Source: Campylorhamphus procurvoides (lineage: Eukaryota > Chordata > Aves > Passeriformes > Dendrocolaptidae). From it: a stretch of DNA of 64,000 bases. A program made the translations under genes and the position numbers. Below are positions 12,501 through 26,049 of the stretch, piece by piece. Each line of letters opens with the position of its first letter. Within the stretch, counting starts at the first letter, position 1. The notes beneath the pieces were generated by a model. It saw only the letters and a list, made by a program, of their open reading frames with translations. It was not told the origin of the DNA and made no database searches. The stretch is taken from NCBI GenBank assembly GCA_013396655.1, contig WBMV01009285.1:124001-188000 (forward strand), read 5' to 3'.

Positions 12501-14410
12501 GAAGCTATTCACCATTTCTGTGGAGACACAGCAGTTGCTCCCATGCTGAAATAGCTCATCCCCACGTACCATGCTCCACCTGCCAGGTACAGCGTCACTT
12601 CAGCTCATAACATCAGTGTGAAGCTAGGATAGGGGCATGGAGTATCCTCTTTTTAAATGTATTTTGACATCAGCACAATCAACTTCAATAGGTTATTTTG
12701 TGGATCCAGTCGTGATATCTGCAGGAATTCTCAGGACCGGGTAACCTGGTCTTGCTCTGCCAGCACTGCTGTGCCCATCAGCTTGACTGCTTTCATCCAT
12801 TTACCTAATGGTGACACAGGCAGTGATAGCAGAAAGCCCAAACTGAGTCAGTCTTTGCTTTTGTTTCTTCACCTGTGGTCCATGTACACTCAGAGTGTAA
12901 TCTCAGAGAACAGATTGGAATCAAAGGGTCTGCAGTGAGGAAAATAGAAAAGCGTAAGGGATGCTGACTGGTTTGAAAGACTTCAAGTTTGTTTACATCC
13001 ACTCTTTTTAACTTTTCCTTATTCTCTTGTACTTTGGGAGTACTGTAGCACAGAAACATCTTAAAGCGGAAAGGCTAGGCCAGTCGTGGAAAGATATACA
13101 TTGAACAAGGTTCTGGTATCAAATAAAGGTCTTTCTACAATCAGCAGTAGTATCAGGGTTACTTTCATGTGTGGGATTCAGACTTCTGCACTCTATCTTG
13201 AGCCAAAGAACCTTGTGGCTCCCTGCAATTGTAAGTGGGACTGACTGAATTATTCATCAGCCCTGTTTATATTTACACATTCTTGTCTGGTTAAAATTTG
13301 GTGGGGTTTGTGGGTCATTTGTGTTTTGCCTCTGTGACTGCAGTGTATTTAAAAAAACACAAACCTGAAAAGTCAAGTATATCCAGAGGAGACAACAGTG
13401 CCTGTCTGGTATTATTCTCTGCACTTTTTTTCCTACAAACAAAGAATAATAAATTTTATCTGGTTTTATACATAGGATGATTTATGACATCTCCCAGGAA
13501 TTCTGTACTATTCAGACAATTTTTGTCATTGGAGGAAACAGCAAAGCTTAGTACATTGGTAAGAAATACTTGTGTCTTCAATGTCCCCTGAAGACTCCTG
13601 TGCAGTAACTGATCTTCCTGCTCCTCCTTCCATTACAACCATGTGCACCTTCATTATAAGACTTGACTTTGGTATAGGAGTCACATGTCAGTGCAGTGGT
13701 CATGTGGTGGAGTTTTGAGGATACTCTATTTTTCAGACAGGGTATCAACACTCTCCCTCTTCTGTTGCTTCTGTGGTAGAGACCAGGGATGTACTTGATT
13801 ATATTTGGCTTTCAAACTGCAGCCTGTGGTAGGAAAAGTCAGAGAGTACACCATACGAGAAGGATTTCAAAGTTCTTCAGTATTTGCATCCCTCTGCTCC
13901 AGTAAAATCTGTGTCAAAACTCTTGCTGACTTTGGTGAAAGCAAGGTTGGGTGATGTCTCAGTGTATTTAAAAGCTGTTTTGTATTTGGTGCACTCAGAT
14001 AATAGACTGAACAAGACATATATGAAGTAAGAACCTCCTGGACATCTCTTCCTGCTCACAAACCAAAGCTGATCTGCTGGAAGTTATAAAGCCCTGCATC
14101 CTCCTCTTCAAAGGAAGGCAGTGGATGTGTGAACTGCTGCAGCCTCTGGCAGCAACCCCTGCACTGGACCCTGCCAAGACCACCCCGTCCCTCCTGCACC
14201 CTGTGCTGTCCCCACAGCAGCTCTGGGACCTGCAGGGCTACTCCTGGAGGGAGCACTTGAAAATACAGGCATCTCTCATGCCGAGTCAAGGTTAATTTTC
14301 AGAGCACAAAGGTTTCAAAATGCAAAGGGTGAGGCTGCTTGTCCTTAAACCTTCCAGCTCCAACTTCATGATTTACTGTTCCCTCCAAACCAGGCCTGTC
14401 CCAGCGAACA

Positions 14411-14450
14411 TCTCAGCAGGTGATGCTCAGTCGCAGCAGGTGATGCTCAG
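14411..14450. repeat. Tandem duplication, two 20-bp units
   Basis: Two adjacent 20-base units share 19 of 20 bases and both end in 'cagcaggtgatgctcag'. This is a small local duplication with no obvious function. Confidence 0.85.
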
Positions 14451-17400
14451 AGGCACTGCAGCAAGTCAGCCAACGTAATATGTATTTTGTCCCCCTGATA
14501 AGAGACATACCCAGCTCTCGTGCCTAGAAATTGACAGAATTGTGGCATTTTATTGTATGCCACAGTGCTCTGTTCTGCAAGTCACTTCAGGCCTAGGTCT
14601 GATTTTAGTGTTACTAATGGCAGTACTAAATACTCCCTTTGACAGCAAATGAGTATGGCCCATTCATTGGAGTTAACAAAAGTAAACATAATATTTTCCT
14701 TCTGAGAAGAAATGGAAATAATGTCGTAAAAATGAACCTGAAATAGATATTTAAGTAATGAAAAAGACCTTTCCTTATGTTCTTTCAATTTGGATTCATT
14801 TTGGCTTCTTCAACAGCAGCAATTGGTGATGAAGTAATTGAAAAAGAGCATAAATCACTGAATCAGAGCTAAGTCATATAATACCATGACCTATATATTC
14901 CTATTATGTGTCTTGCTACACTTGTATGGTTCCAAGTTGAAAAGAATGTGTGTTTCTCTAGGAACATATAGCTTGGAAAAAGTATCTAGATTATAATAAT
15001 AAAAAAGCATGCAGCTGAACATGGAAAGACATGCCTATGAGTTACTGCTGTTGTACTTTTTCTCAAAATCCATCTGTTTATCATAAATTTTCATGCCTGT
15101 GCAAGCATATTGAGATATTGCGTGTTGTGGTAGTTATTGGAATCACTACAAAACCAACAAACCTAAGGAGAAAGCCAGTTTTTCAACATTTTACTTACTA
15201 TCCAGGACAAGCAATAGTGATAAAACAGTGCTGAAATTTTGAAACCTCACAGTTACAGTCAGTAAGTACTCCATAAGAAAAGCTCAGTTTTGCAGCAAGT
15301 TTCAATTATATTCATAGTGGATTTCAGGGCAGTTTTTTATATACTGGGCAAACCAAAAGGCTGATTAGCATGGAGCATTATTATGTAAATACTCAGGTTC
15401 TCTCAGTTATTTCACCTCCATTTTCTTCTGTGAACACACAGATTTCTCAAGAATAGCCCTGTAATGAACTGTAGGCAGAATTTTGCCTGTTCAGGGATCA
15501 GGCTGCTGATGAAATTGCCTTCCCTGAGAACCCAGGAGTCTGTGATCATGTTGGCTGCATATTTAGGTTGTCTGTTCAGAGTTATGTTAAATTCTTACCT
15601 TACACAGCCACAATTTCTATTTTGCTATTCAACAGAAAAAAAAAATATTAGGAACACAAACATTTTCCCAGTTTAATCACTAAGAATCATATTGTGGTGT
15701 TTGGAAAGTATGTTTTAAATGGGAAGAGGGGGAGACTTCACAAAAGATTAAATTATATCTAATTTGGTGATATTTTAAAAGCAAACTGAGCACTGGAAAA
15801 AAATATCTATTGAATAAATATAACCTGTATGAGCTCTTAAAAACCCCAGTATAGAGTCCTGCAGTCCTTTAGGACTACAGCTGGAAAATCAGCAAACCAA
15901 ATACCATGATCAATTTCTTGTGTAGACATAATCCTCTGGCCTCCTTTCCAGCCCTCCTTTGTCTCCATATCCATTCCTAACAAACTTCAGCCGTCTATAC
16001 CTGCACATCCTTGCAGGACAGCAAGGAATCCCCCTGTGGTGGTCTCAACATCCCAGTGATCTGTTTCATCCTGCCATTTGACTACAGGAGCAAGTTTCCT
16101 GTGAGGGAAGAGGAAAGTGAGGAGGAAGTGGAGCTCCAAAATTATGTGCTGGCAGTAGGAAAAGGTGAATGCAGTGCAGGAGGTGTTTTAAGCAGATCTG
16201 AGGGGACTGGTGAGTGTGGGGCTGTGGCAGAGGGTACTTATGAAGATACTGAGGTCATCAAGCTGTCCAAGGTGGAAATCATTGTTGCCTTCACCAGTGC
16301 TACCAGATGCAGCAATGGGGGCTCATGTGCATGTGGGAGACGTAAAATTCCTGCTAGGAAAAGGTGCAACAGCCACGGGAGGACTCTTTGGCTGTACCCC
16401 CTTTTCCTGGCCTTCCCCCTCTGTTCTCAGCAAACCTGGAGGTGAGGAGAAGACTGCAGGAGCTGCAGCCAAATGATGTGGCTGAGATGGAAGCAGGTGA
16501 GGTAGCTCCTCCTGCCCACAGGAGTGTCTGTCTATGGCTGTGGGTCACATGGGCTCTGGACTTCATAGAGGCAGCAGCCGATCCCAGCTGTAGGGAAGGG
16601 GTGGGTGGGATGAGGGTTGGTTTCCTGAAGGGCTGGTGGACAGCATATCCCTTTGTGTGGACACTGAGGGCAAGGGGCTGCTGAATATACAGGGCTCTCA
16701 GTGGTCAAGGAGGCTGTGGAAAGGAGTTTGCTGGGAGCTGGGTTGGAGTCCTGGCTTTGCTGGAGCAGAGGGATAAGGATGCTGTAACCCACAGAGCTAT
16801 CAAAAGGGAGCATGCTGAAAGAGCTTCAGTTGATTGAGGACCACAGAGATCTGTCAAAAAGCAGGACAAACTCCTGTCCTGTCGATGCATGGTTGGACAA
16901 TGACCTAAGAAAAATTAGATGCAATTTCCTTTCCAAAAGAAGATGTTGTTTTGAAGTAAGCCTGTGCATTTCACAGATGTGCCAATATACTGGCTGACAC
17001 AGCTCCTACTCCAGAAGAATATATTATTTCTTCTTGATAGGAGGTCAAATAAAGAAAGGAATGGATTGAAACCATATTCCAGTATATTTGTTACTTCCAA
17101 GCTCCTAATTGAAAAAACCAGTATTGCACAACATTTTTGCAATTTCATCCATGATTTTTCTCTGAGGGATCAAACATTACAAGAGACACTTATGTGGACA
17201 GCCTGGGCAAATATCTCCTTAAAAATTCCATCAGGATGAAGAACAAGATTTTCTGGAAACTCAGTGCAAAACACTGTCCAAATTCCATTTGAAGGAAAAG
17301 ACATGTACACAAATGAAACACAAGGAGAATCTTTCAGACCTCAATAGCAGATCACATTTAGCTTTAACCTCTGCTCTCAGATGGGAAGACTCCCGCGCTC

Positions 17401-17897
17401 TTAAAAACACTCATGGTTTTAGCTTCTCACTTTTGGAGTCTTCAGCATCTATTATGCTCAAGAGAAAGGGGCTGGAGGGTCAGTTAGAGCCCAGAACATC
17501 TGATTATCTGCACACTTCATGTTTAGTTGTGTCCTGGACTGCTCTGCACAGCTTTCTGTGGCATGACCCTGACCTAGAGAGCCTCCAGCAGCACAAATGT
17601 GTCATGAGTTCTTCAGTGATCCTTGGCCACGGTGCATGGCCCTTGTTAGGTTACCTGTGAAGAACCATCCTCCAGGTCCTGCTTTTGTGACAGGGAAACC
17701 AGAGAGCTCCATCCTTCCCAGTCGGTGTTGCAGCAGGCAGGGTGTGCATGGTGTCAGGGAGCACAGCTGGCAGGGTTACCTGAGCAGGTGCAGGTGACAC
17801 AGAAGGGAACTGGGAAGAGGTTGGGAGTCTTGGGAAAGACACGGTGATATTGCCTTGGCTGTTTCAGACTTCTAGCTCTTCTCCCTCTTCTTGGGCT

Positions 17898-18069
17898 TTC
17901 GAGTGTTTGGGTTTTTGGTTTGTTGGGGTTTTTTGTGTTTGTTTTTGGGAGGGTTTGGGGGTTCTTTTGAGTGGGTTGGTTTTTGGGAGTTTTTGTTTGT
18001 TTGTTTTGGGGAGGTTTTTTCGTTGGTTGGTTTGATTTGCTGGTTTTTGGTTTAGTTTTTTTTTTTAAT
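17898..18069. repeat. G/T-only low-complexity tract (left arm of inverted pair)
   Basis: About 170 bases on the plus strand are almost entirely G and T, built of irregular TTTG, GGTT and TTTTTGG units, and end in a run of T. A and C are nearly absent. Several G runs of 3-5 could pair as a G-quadruplex. The partner tract at 18197-18275 has the complementary C/A composition, so the two can fold back on each other. Confidence 0.85.
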
Positions 18070-18196
18070 TATGACATATGAATTCATCTGTACATGGGCT
18101 AGGCAATAAGCATAGCCACAAAACTATAACAAAGTGAAAGAAAAGTAAGTGCAGAAGCTGGAGCAGTACCTGGAATTATTGCAGTAGGATGCAGGT

Positions 18197-18275
18197 CACC
18201 AAACAAACAGAAAAATAAAATAAACCAAACAAACAAAAAAACAAACCAAACCAAAAAAAACACACAAAAAACCCA
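18197..18275. repeat. C/A-only low-complexity tract (right arm of inverted pair)
   Basis: About 80 bases of the plus strand are almost entirely A and C, in irregular CAAA, CCAAA and ACAC units. It is complementary in composition and unit type to the G/T tract about 130 bases to the left. The pairing is imperfect. Confidence 0.85.
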
Positions 18276-20788
18276 CATGAAAACAGACTGTGTAGACTCT
18301 TCTGCTCTCAGAACTAACTAGAATTCTTTCCCTCTTATTGTTTTGCAGTCTGGCTAAATTTCTCAGTAACTTCTCAAATTCGAAAGCAAACTGTGGCTAC
18401 AGAACCACATCTGTCTCAGCAGTCACAGAATTGCACGTTCTTGTTTTCCTTTCCAGCACCACCAAGCAGTCCTAAGTCACAAAATTTGGGTCATTGCTTG
18501 AAGTTTTGCACAGTCCAGCCTATGCATGCTTGGGCCTTTGCAACATGAGGGTACCAGCTGCAAAAAAACACCAAAACTTAAATGGCTTGAGGTGTCATTG
18601 TCATGCACTTCAGGTAGGCATGTGTGCCCCACAGGTCAAGGGTGAAAATGTCACCAAACCAGAATGTGACTCCTATTACCCAGGTAATGGGTAGGTTGGC
18701 AGCCTCAGGTGATGTGAGAAGCAACCCACAGAGAGCCTGGGGCAGGATCTATACCTCTTCTGAATAGCAGTTCTTTACTGTAATCACAAGCTGTCCTGGA
18801 CTCATCTACTTTTAAACCTGCCATAAAAGTTATCCTTAAATAACAGAATTTATGGGGCAGCGTTTACAGAGAGCATTCACGAAGTCTTAGAGCAGCAATA
18901 CCTAAATGAAAATTTAGGTTTGCTTTTCCTCCTGGGTGGCAGCTGACAACTATGCACAGCTGAATGTGCGAGGATTCATCTCTAGCCTGCTTTCTCCTGA
19001 TGTTTCCAACCCTTATCTTTTAGCCACTCAGTAAAAAGCATCTTCAGTTTTACCTCAGGCTACCTCGTTGTGAAATCTCAGACAACTTTATTTCCTCAGG
19101 CACAACCCACTGCAGCAGAACCAGGAGGAACTATCACCTCATGCACTGGAGCTGCATCATGCTGGGTGTCTGGTCTGCACGGTTCCATCCCTGCTAATGC
19201 TGCTGATATTCCTGTTTATGCAATCCTGCTGGTGGGGGGAACCCCAGATGTGCACCCCTTGATCTGTAGCTATGGCAGCTGGGCTCCCACTCCCCATTCC
19301 TCTGTGTCACACCAGGATCAAGTTTGTCTCATCCCAGCAAGCAAGAGGAACAGCTGTTTCTCTCCAAGACATATACTGAAAGACTCCTAATTCACAGTAG
19401 GCCTCTAAAAAAGGAAAAGACTGAAAAATTACAATATTATATATTTCATCACAGGATGTCTTAATGGTTGCCACTTTCTCCTGGGAGTCCATCCTGACCT
19501 GCTTTGGTAGCTGGCTCTCATTCTAGATGCAGATGTGGCCTCCTTTACTGGAACAAGAGTCAACACCATAAATGTTTAGTGTGCAATAAAGCCTAACAAG
19601 CCCTCTATTTCTCAGTATTTTCAAGGTGATCAGTAGGCAAAATGTGCCACTGACCAGCCGGCCCTACCCATCAAGCTGCTCTCTGATATGCAAAAGTCAG
19701 TGATTTCTGCTTCTTAGCAGCAAAAAGAATGATTATTGTTTCTGACTCAGCTCAGAATATTTTGTCATGTCTGATTTTGCTGGAGGCTCCAGCCCTTCAT
19801 GCCAAGTTATGTTATCACACAGCAAGAACAGCTAAACAACCCCAGATGGCCTGGTTGGTTCACATTAACCTTGTAGGATTTAGCAGCACTGTCATATGCC
19901 CTGTTACTCTTGGACAGTGCAGGGGTTGCTTTTTTTGAGCCAGGTTTGTCAACAGTCTAGGTGGATTCTCCAGGGCTCCATTCTGGGACTCAGTGCGCTT
20001 TGGCTTGGCACATGTTTAAAGTACAAAGTGGTTTTGAATAAATCATATCCCCATATACTACCATAAAGGAATGTGGACGGTACTCTTGCGGTTATCCACA
20101 ACATCTTTGTGGAGATTTTGGGAAGAAAAACAAATAGCACCCTTCCAGATATTTTGAAATGCTACCTCTGACTGTAAAGAGAAAAAGTTTAAGGAGAAAT
20201 TAAGCTGTCATGAGTTGTTTGGACTAATAACCACCAGGGAAAGAATAAGTTAGCTTCTAAAAATATTGTTCAGCTGAAATGTCTGTGTCAGGTTTGGGGC
20301 TTTTTTTAACTGATCTATGCAGTAATGCACACATTGTAAATGAAGGCTAAACATTCAGTGACTTGATAGGCACTGCTTAGCTCTAAAATATAGTTTAATC
20401 ACACAGAAGTTGCCCTGCATAAACTGACAGACATGGCAAAGTTGGTACTGAGTGTTATGGAGAAGCATCATCATCCACCACCTTTAAAGGTAGCTCATTT
20501 TATTGGTAACAAATCCAGCTGTGATCTCAGCCAAGAGACTGTCTGCAAAAGCTGAACTGAAGGGATCTGCAGAGGCATCTCAGTGTGGTATAGTATCACA
20601 AATTTGCCAGATTTATTGAAGTGTTAGGTTTGGAATTTGCTATTCAAACATTCCTTCAGTAAGGCGCACATGATACTATGACAACTTTTTCAAAAGAAAA
20701 ATCTGATCTCCACTATGTGCAAATGCTATGTCATATTAAGCTGAAATAGGAAGACACCATTCTTTTAGCTCAGTTTGGGTCATTATGA
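18276..20788. other. Intergenic DNA with no recognised gene
   Basis: Only short open frames (106 codons at most, 19070-19390 plus) with no recognisable domain. No transposon was recognised. Confidence 0.55.
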
Positions 20789-20871
20789 CTATATCCTGCC
20801 ATTGATCTATATCTGGGTCTCCAAGCTATGTCCATTAAGAGGCCTGAAAATGTATCAATGGCAGGATATAG
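20789..20871 (+). ncRNA. Candidate pre-miRNA-like hairpin
   Basis: The arms 20789-20806 and 20854-20871 are perfect reverse complements of 18 bases. Inside them pairing continues in the same register (paired positions sum to 41660): 20809-20810 with 20850-20851, 20812 with 20848, and 20814-20821 with 20839-20846. There are no bulges. Mismatches fall only at 20807, 20811, 20813 and, near the loop, 20822-20823. Five inner pairs are G-U wobbles if the plus strand is the RNA (20808, 20814, 20815, 20818 and 20825). On the minus strand these would be A-C mismatches. Size (83 nt) and shape match an animal miRNA precursor. I do not recognise a known miRNA. The alternative is a short palindromic transposon relic. 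Confidence 0.4.
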
Positions 20872-23800
20872 CCCTTTGTTCTTTCACGTTACAATCACAA
20901 GGAATTAGAGTGGGATCCAGCTCTCAGGACTCTGAGCTGGCCTGCAACTACTTACTTTATGAGAATGGCTTGCATTCCTCGATGAGAAAAGTCTTTGGAT
21001 AAACAGTCCATCATCTGATATCTTCCAAGCTCTGATATCTCAAGTAGAAACTGCTTTCTTGTCATATGAGCATGCCAGCCATTGTGGAGTTTTGGTGGTG
21101 GTTTGTAGTTGATAACAATGATCCTTCTGGCAACCCTTCTTGACCCACCTTCATTTATTATGTTTTGATGCCTCATCAAGCAGATGTTTGATTTCCCCAA
21201 ACACTCTTGCACACTACGTTAGTTCCATATATGCACACTTGGCTGGAGAGCAAAAGGAAGGAGGGAGGGGAGGGCTCAGAGCATGTTCCTCTATGAGCAT
21301 TGGAAGCTGCCTGGTTGCTCAGGGCTCCTCAGAGTCCTTAAATTCCCAATTCCTTGCCACATGCCCCATAACCTTGCATGTTCTGTGGATATGTACTGTG
21401 CAAAGAGCAGTAGTGGACATGGTCTTGGTGATCCCAAGGAAAGGTCTTTCTCTCCAGTGTTAGGTCAGGCATCTGCCCGTACTGGGAGAGGGTAGAGCTA
21501 CAAACATTTCAAACCCCAAATATGGTTGTTACAGTTTGAAAGCATAGTGTCAGCTCAGTAAAGGCAGATTTGATCTGCTGTCATAAATATCTCTGTAGAA
21601 GTAAATCTTACTAATAATGAGCCAAAGAAAGGTATCAGCCTTGCAGTCAGTGATCAAAACCTGTTGTACCCACTTCTATTTACAACCCATTTCATGTTTT
21701 GCATTGAATGCTGACCAGAAACCCATCAAAGCTCCCAAGCTACTTGAATAAAAATACTATTTTGGAATTTCAGCCAAGTAACTCAGACCAATTAATTTCT
21801 CTAAATATTTTCCTTGCAAAAGTTTATTTTCATCCAGAACCCTCTTGTGAAAATTATTTAGGCATTGATTCTGTACTGAAAAAAAACCCTTCTCTATGAT
21901 TTTGCAGTCTTTTGGGGTAATTGAATGTTGAATACTATTCATAGATCAGCTTAAAAATAAGTTTTTTTTTAAAACTAGCTCCTACCATCAATCCCAGGAA
22001 TTTAAATGAACATTTTATTCATACAGGACAGATGTAAGACCTCAGGACTGCATTTTTATGCATATTATTTTCTTAAAAGTTTCATTAATATCATTCTGAG
22101 CCATTCCAGAAGTCAGTTTTAAAATTAGGCACTTGTTAATGAAAAGAGGATAATTTTGATGATGATCTTATGGACAAATACTTTTTAATCACAGAAAATT
22201 TGGAACTTATTTCTGAAACCTTTTTTCCCCCTTTATGTATTACATTAACAGATGTAAAGAACATCGAAGTAAAGAAGTATTAGTACAAAGTCCTGCTCTA
22301 GTGATTCCTCACATGGACTTTGATTCCAGAGGATATATAATTTACCAGCCTACCAACTCCTAATTAACCAATTCTAATATACTGCTCATGTACCATTGTT
22401 AATGTACTTATTTTTAAACAAACAAAATTAAAGTTAAATGATCTTGGTGTTACCCTTTAAAAATACAGGGTTCTATTTCACTGTCAGTTGCAACCTTTGG
22501 TACCACAGTCACTGTCAGACTGACAGCAGTAATGTGCAGTCTATAAAACATGGCAAGCTATTCAGAGCTGTCTGCTTTGTCAGGTGCAATGCCTAAAATC
22601 ACTAGAAAAGGCAACGAGCAGGGCACACCTGGAGCTCAGGTGGGTTCACTGCTTGCCCTGCCTCTTGGCTCTGGCATATTCATTCCTGCCATCCCCAGGT
22701 CCCTGATCATTTGGTTCATGGAGTTTCCTTTTGTTTTTCCTTTTGATTGGAAGGAAGAATGTGCTGTTCCCAAGAGCTGAGGCAATGAGCAGCACAGGTG
22801 CAGAGCTATGGGTTGGCTGGGAGATATAAGCCCATGGGATGTCCTTCACCTCTCACCCCTTTCAAGCCTTTACCTTCTGGCTCATTGAAGGAATCTGTGA
22901 GGACAGCAGAAACACTTTGAAATTTGAACACAAAGAGGCAATTAAAGGGTTCAGGAGAGGATATGAGCTTGATCATAAACACCATCACCCTGAGCTTCTT
23001 CCTGTTGCAAATGTCTTTAAGTAAGTGAAGATGCAAAATGATGGCTCCTGATGACTCCAGCTAGGAGCACAGCTCTGAATTCAGTTTCCACAAGAGGCAT
23101 TTTTCTTTTCTTTTACTTGGATAGTGGTTAAACACGATATTTGGGGTTTATGTTGCTTCCTGCCTGAAGCAGCACCTCCCCTGCATGTCCCAGACTGCTG
23201 CTGCTATATGATGGAGAGGCAAAACACAGGCTTTTGTTTTGGACTGCTTACTGGTTTGGAGGCATTTCATGCCTCATCATAAGCCAATGCAGAGACTCAA
23301 ACCTCTCCTATGTTGCACACACTATTAACCAGCCAGCAATTTCAAAAATATTTTTATTGCTGCTAATTACCCTTCAGGGAGACTGTAAAACAGAGTCTTT
23401 ATGGCAATCTCTGAGCTGTCTATGCCTAGAGGAAAAATATGTTAATGATTAGCGATGTTTGCTAACCAGAGCATCACAGAGATTGCCTCTGTGTCCCTGT
23501 GCCTGGTTTGTGCCAAGCTGCTTGGGGGATGTTTACAGCTCCCCTTCTCACAGCTGTTCTGAAGTGATACTTGCTTGGGAGGGAAAATAGTCATAATTCA
23601 TTAAATATCTTTCTGTTTCTGAAATTAGCCCTTTGTCCAACCTTCCACCAGTGGGCTTCAGTGGACAGAAGATGTCCTGGTTTAAGGTAACTACACCCTC
23701 ACTGCAATGGCTTTCTCTAAGGCAGTGGGGGGTTTTGGCGGGGTGCCATGGGGAGAGGCTGGTCCATGCAGCATTGAGGCCACAGCCAGATTTACTCCTG

Positions 23801-24142
23801 ATGTCTGTCTCCACCATATCACTGTGACATCTATGTGAGCAGAGTGTTGGGGAAAGAGCTCCTGTGGCTATCAGGGGCACTGCAGAGCTATAGCTCTGTC
23901 CTGACCTGTGCTGCCCTGCCAGGGCTGCCTCCAGCCTGCCTAAGTCCACATGCAGCCAAAAGACAGTTTTCCCCCTACCCCTTTTCCTCTGACCATATGG
24001 GATTTTCCCCCTTTCTTTAGTGCCAGGAACAATGTTTCTAACTCCACAGCTGGCATGTGGTAGGAGATGAGTGAAAGAAGGGTGTTCAAATGGCTAGGGA
24101 CTAGAGGAAGCATTCAGGTGCTTCCTTTTGACATCATATACA
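20872..24142. other. Intergenic DNA with no recognised gene
   Basis: Short open frames only (133 codons at most, 23548-23949 minus), none with a recognisable domain. A G-rich purine stretch lies near 21254-21275. No transposon was recognised. Confidence 0.55.
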
Positions 24143-24178
24143 TGAGAGAGAGAGAAGGAGAGAGAGAGAGAGAGGGAG
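24143..24178. repeat. (GA)n microsatellite
   Basis: An interrupted GA repeat of about 36 bases on the plus strand. Confidence 0.95.
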
Positions 24179-26014
24179 GTTATAGTTGAAGTGCATAATG
24201 AAGTTGCACTAGGGTGTCCTTGAGCGACATGCCTGGCCCTACATCTGCAGAATAGGTGCTGTCATCTGTCCCTCAGGATGTGCGTGACACCACGCTGAAG
24301 TGTAGCAAACAGCCAGCACTGAATGCTACTGCAGCAAAAAGAGGGTTTATTTGTGGTCAAGAGGAGAGGAAAGGAAATTCAAAAAAAGGAAAGAGAAGTG
24401 GATAAAGACATTAGCACAATTCCTTCTAAGGGACTGAGAAAAGGAGAGGTGAAGTGTAAAGCTAATGGGAGAAAGTAATCATATCTCAACAGCACTAGAG
24501 TATTTCAGGGTCAGGGCTGCACAATATTGCTGAAAAGAAGTCAGTGGGCGGCACAAGGCTGGGGAATATGGCTTTTCCATGGCACGCTCTCACCCCTGCC
24601 CCTCTGAGTAAGGTGCCCGCCTCCTCCCTGCCCTTAGTGTCCCTCAAGCGGAGATGAAACTGCAGATTGTTCCCTTCACACTTCCTCTTGGTCTCCACAG
24701 AGATGCTGAAGACACAATATGCTGGTCCCTGCCTCTACCCATGGAAACCTGGACCGGCTTCTGGCCCTGACCCAGAAGAGTCATGCCGGGCTGGTGGTGT
24801 GAATAGCACCTAATTTTGTGGATTTGAATGCTACAGGGCAAATTAAGGATAAACCATTTTTTTAAGCTTAAAATGACATGCTTTTGCAGGATCTGAGTCA
24901 CACTTGAGCTATTTTAAAACTCTCTTAGAATGCTTTGTTTTATTTTTCAAAAGTAATAAGTAAGATGGGACAAATTAAAAACTGTGGCCCAAACAGTTTG
25001 GTGCTTGGGTGGGGGTCAATAGAAGACTACATCACAATTTTCCAGTTTGGCTCATTTCCCTGTAGGAGACTTTTGGAAACTATATTGTACTCAAATGCTC
25101 TTTGTGCTCGAGGTTTTCCTTCCACAGCTTCACTTCTTTTGTCACTCATCAAACTGCAGTTTGAATGAGTATTTGCTTGACTGTGGTGAGCTGGATTTTT
25201 AAAGGAACAAGGCTCACAAGGCCCAAGATCTGGCAGATCCCTGTCAGACAGAACTGCAAAGTGGAGTGAAAAGCAGCAATTTTGATTTGAAGTCCCATAT
25301 ATAAAAACCTTTCTATCCTGGGGGACCTTGAACCCAACCAACTTTCTCTCTTTCGGGAGCCAAAAGTTTCAGCATAAAACCCTTCCTGGAAAGACTTGCA
25401 TGCTTGAGCTGATGTGATCATGCAAAGAAACTTTGTCCGTAACCACAGAAACTGAAAATCAGAATACATTTGCTGAGCCTGAGATCTGTCTCTGTCAGGA
25501 ACATCCTCTTTTGCAGTGTCTGGATGCCTGCTCCTTCTCTGCCTGTGCTGTAGCTCTTGTGAGCACTGATCCACCAGGAAAGAGGTACTTAGCAAGTGCC
25601 TGGTGTTGTCCACATCAGTTAGTGACTGATGCCCACCTCATTCCTATGTCACCCACCCCCCTTGATGGTGCTTCCTAGGATTGGGGGCAGCAACCTCTGA
25701 GGCCCCAGGCAGTGAGCAGCAGTATTTACAAATAACAAATTACTGGCATCCCTAAAGTACAGTGGGATATGTCAGGGAGCAGCAATGTTTCCCATGAGTG
25801 CTGCCACTGCTGCCAGCTGGAAGTGGGTGGGAGGTGCTGGGTTGGTGGTATTCCTCCAGGGTGTGCATGCTGCTGGGATGGATACTGAGAACAGCTGCCA
25901 GGAGCCCAGGGAGTGAGGTGGTAAATGAGGCTGGTCCATGGCAGGATGGGAGACAGGGCTCGTGGAGGCAAAATGAGTGTGAACTGAAGGTCTTGCTGAG
26001 CTTGGAAGGACATG
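24179..26014. other. Intergenic DNA with no recognised gene
   Basis: This contains the longest single open frame of the window (154 codons, 25149-25613 minus). It has no recognisable domain and no exon-like borders. Nothing else was recognised. Confidence 0.55.
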
Positions 26015-26049
26015 TGCACACAACACATACACAAACACACACACACACC
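26015..26049. repeat. (CA)n microsatellite
   Basis: An imperfect CA repeat of about 35 bases with interruptions in its left half. Confidence 0.92.

Larger units (their letters stand above)
7001..17897. other. Intergenic DNA with no recognised gene
   Basis: No open frame here resembles a known protein. The longest is 144 codons at 16011-16445 (plus). The region contains three small items annotated separately: a G-quadruplex motif at 8313-8334, an inverted GATA-site pair at 9469-9579 and a 20-bp tandem duplication at 14411-14450. The part from about 16.1 to 16.9 kb is richer in G and may hold an unrecognised old repeat. Confidence 0.55.

Noticed and set aside
16011..16445. 144-codon open frame on the plus strand with an acidic EEESEEEVE stretch
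   Set aside because: Purine-rich DNA explains the acidic run; there is no domain and no exon borders.
16430..16900. G-rich stretch that loosely recalls the 5' part of CR1 elements
   Set aside because: I could not match ordered blocks to any consensus, so it is not reported as a repeat.
25149..25613. 154-codon open frame on the minus strand, the longest in the window
   Set aside because: No recognisable domain, low-complexity-free but family-less sequence, no splice context or neighbouring gene; within the range expected by chance over 64 kb and six frames.
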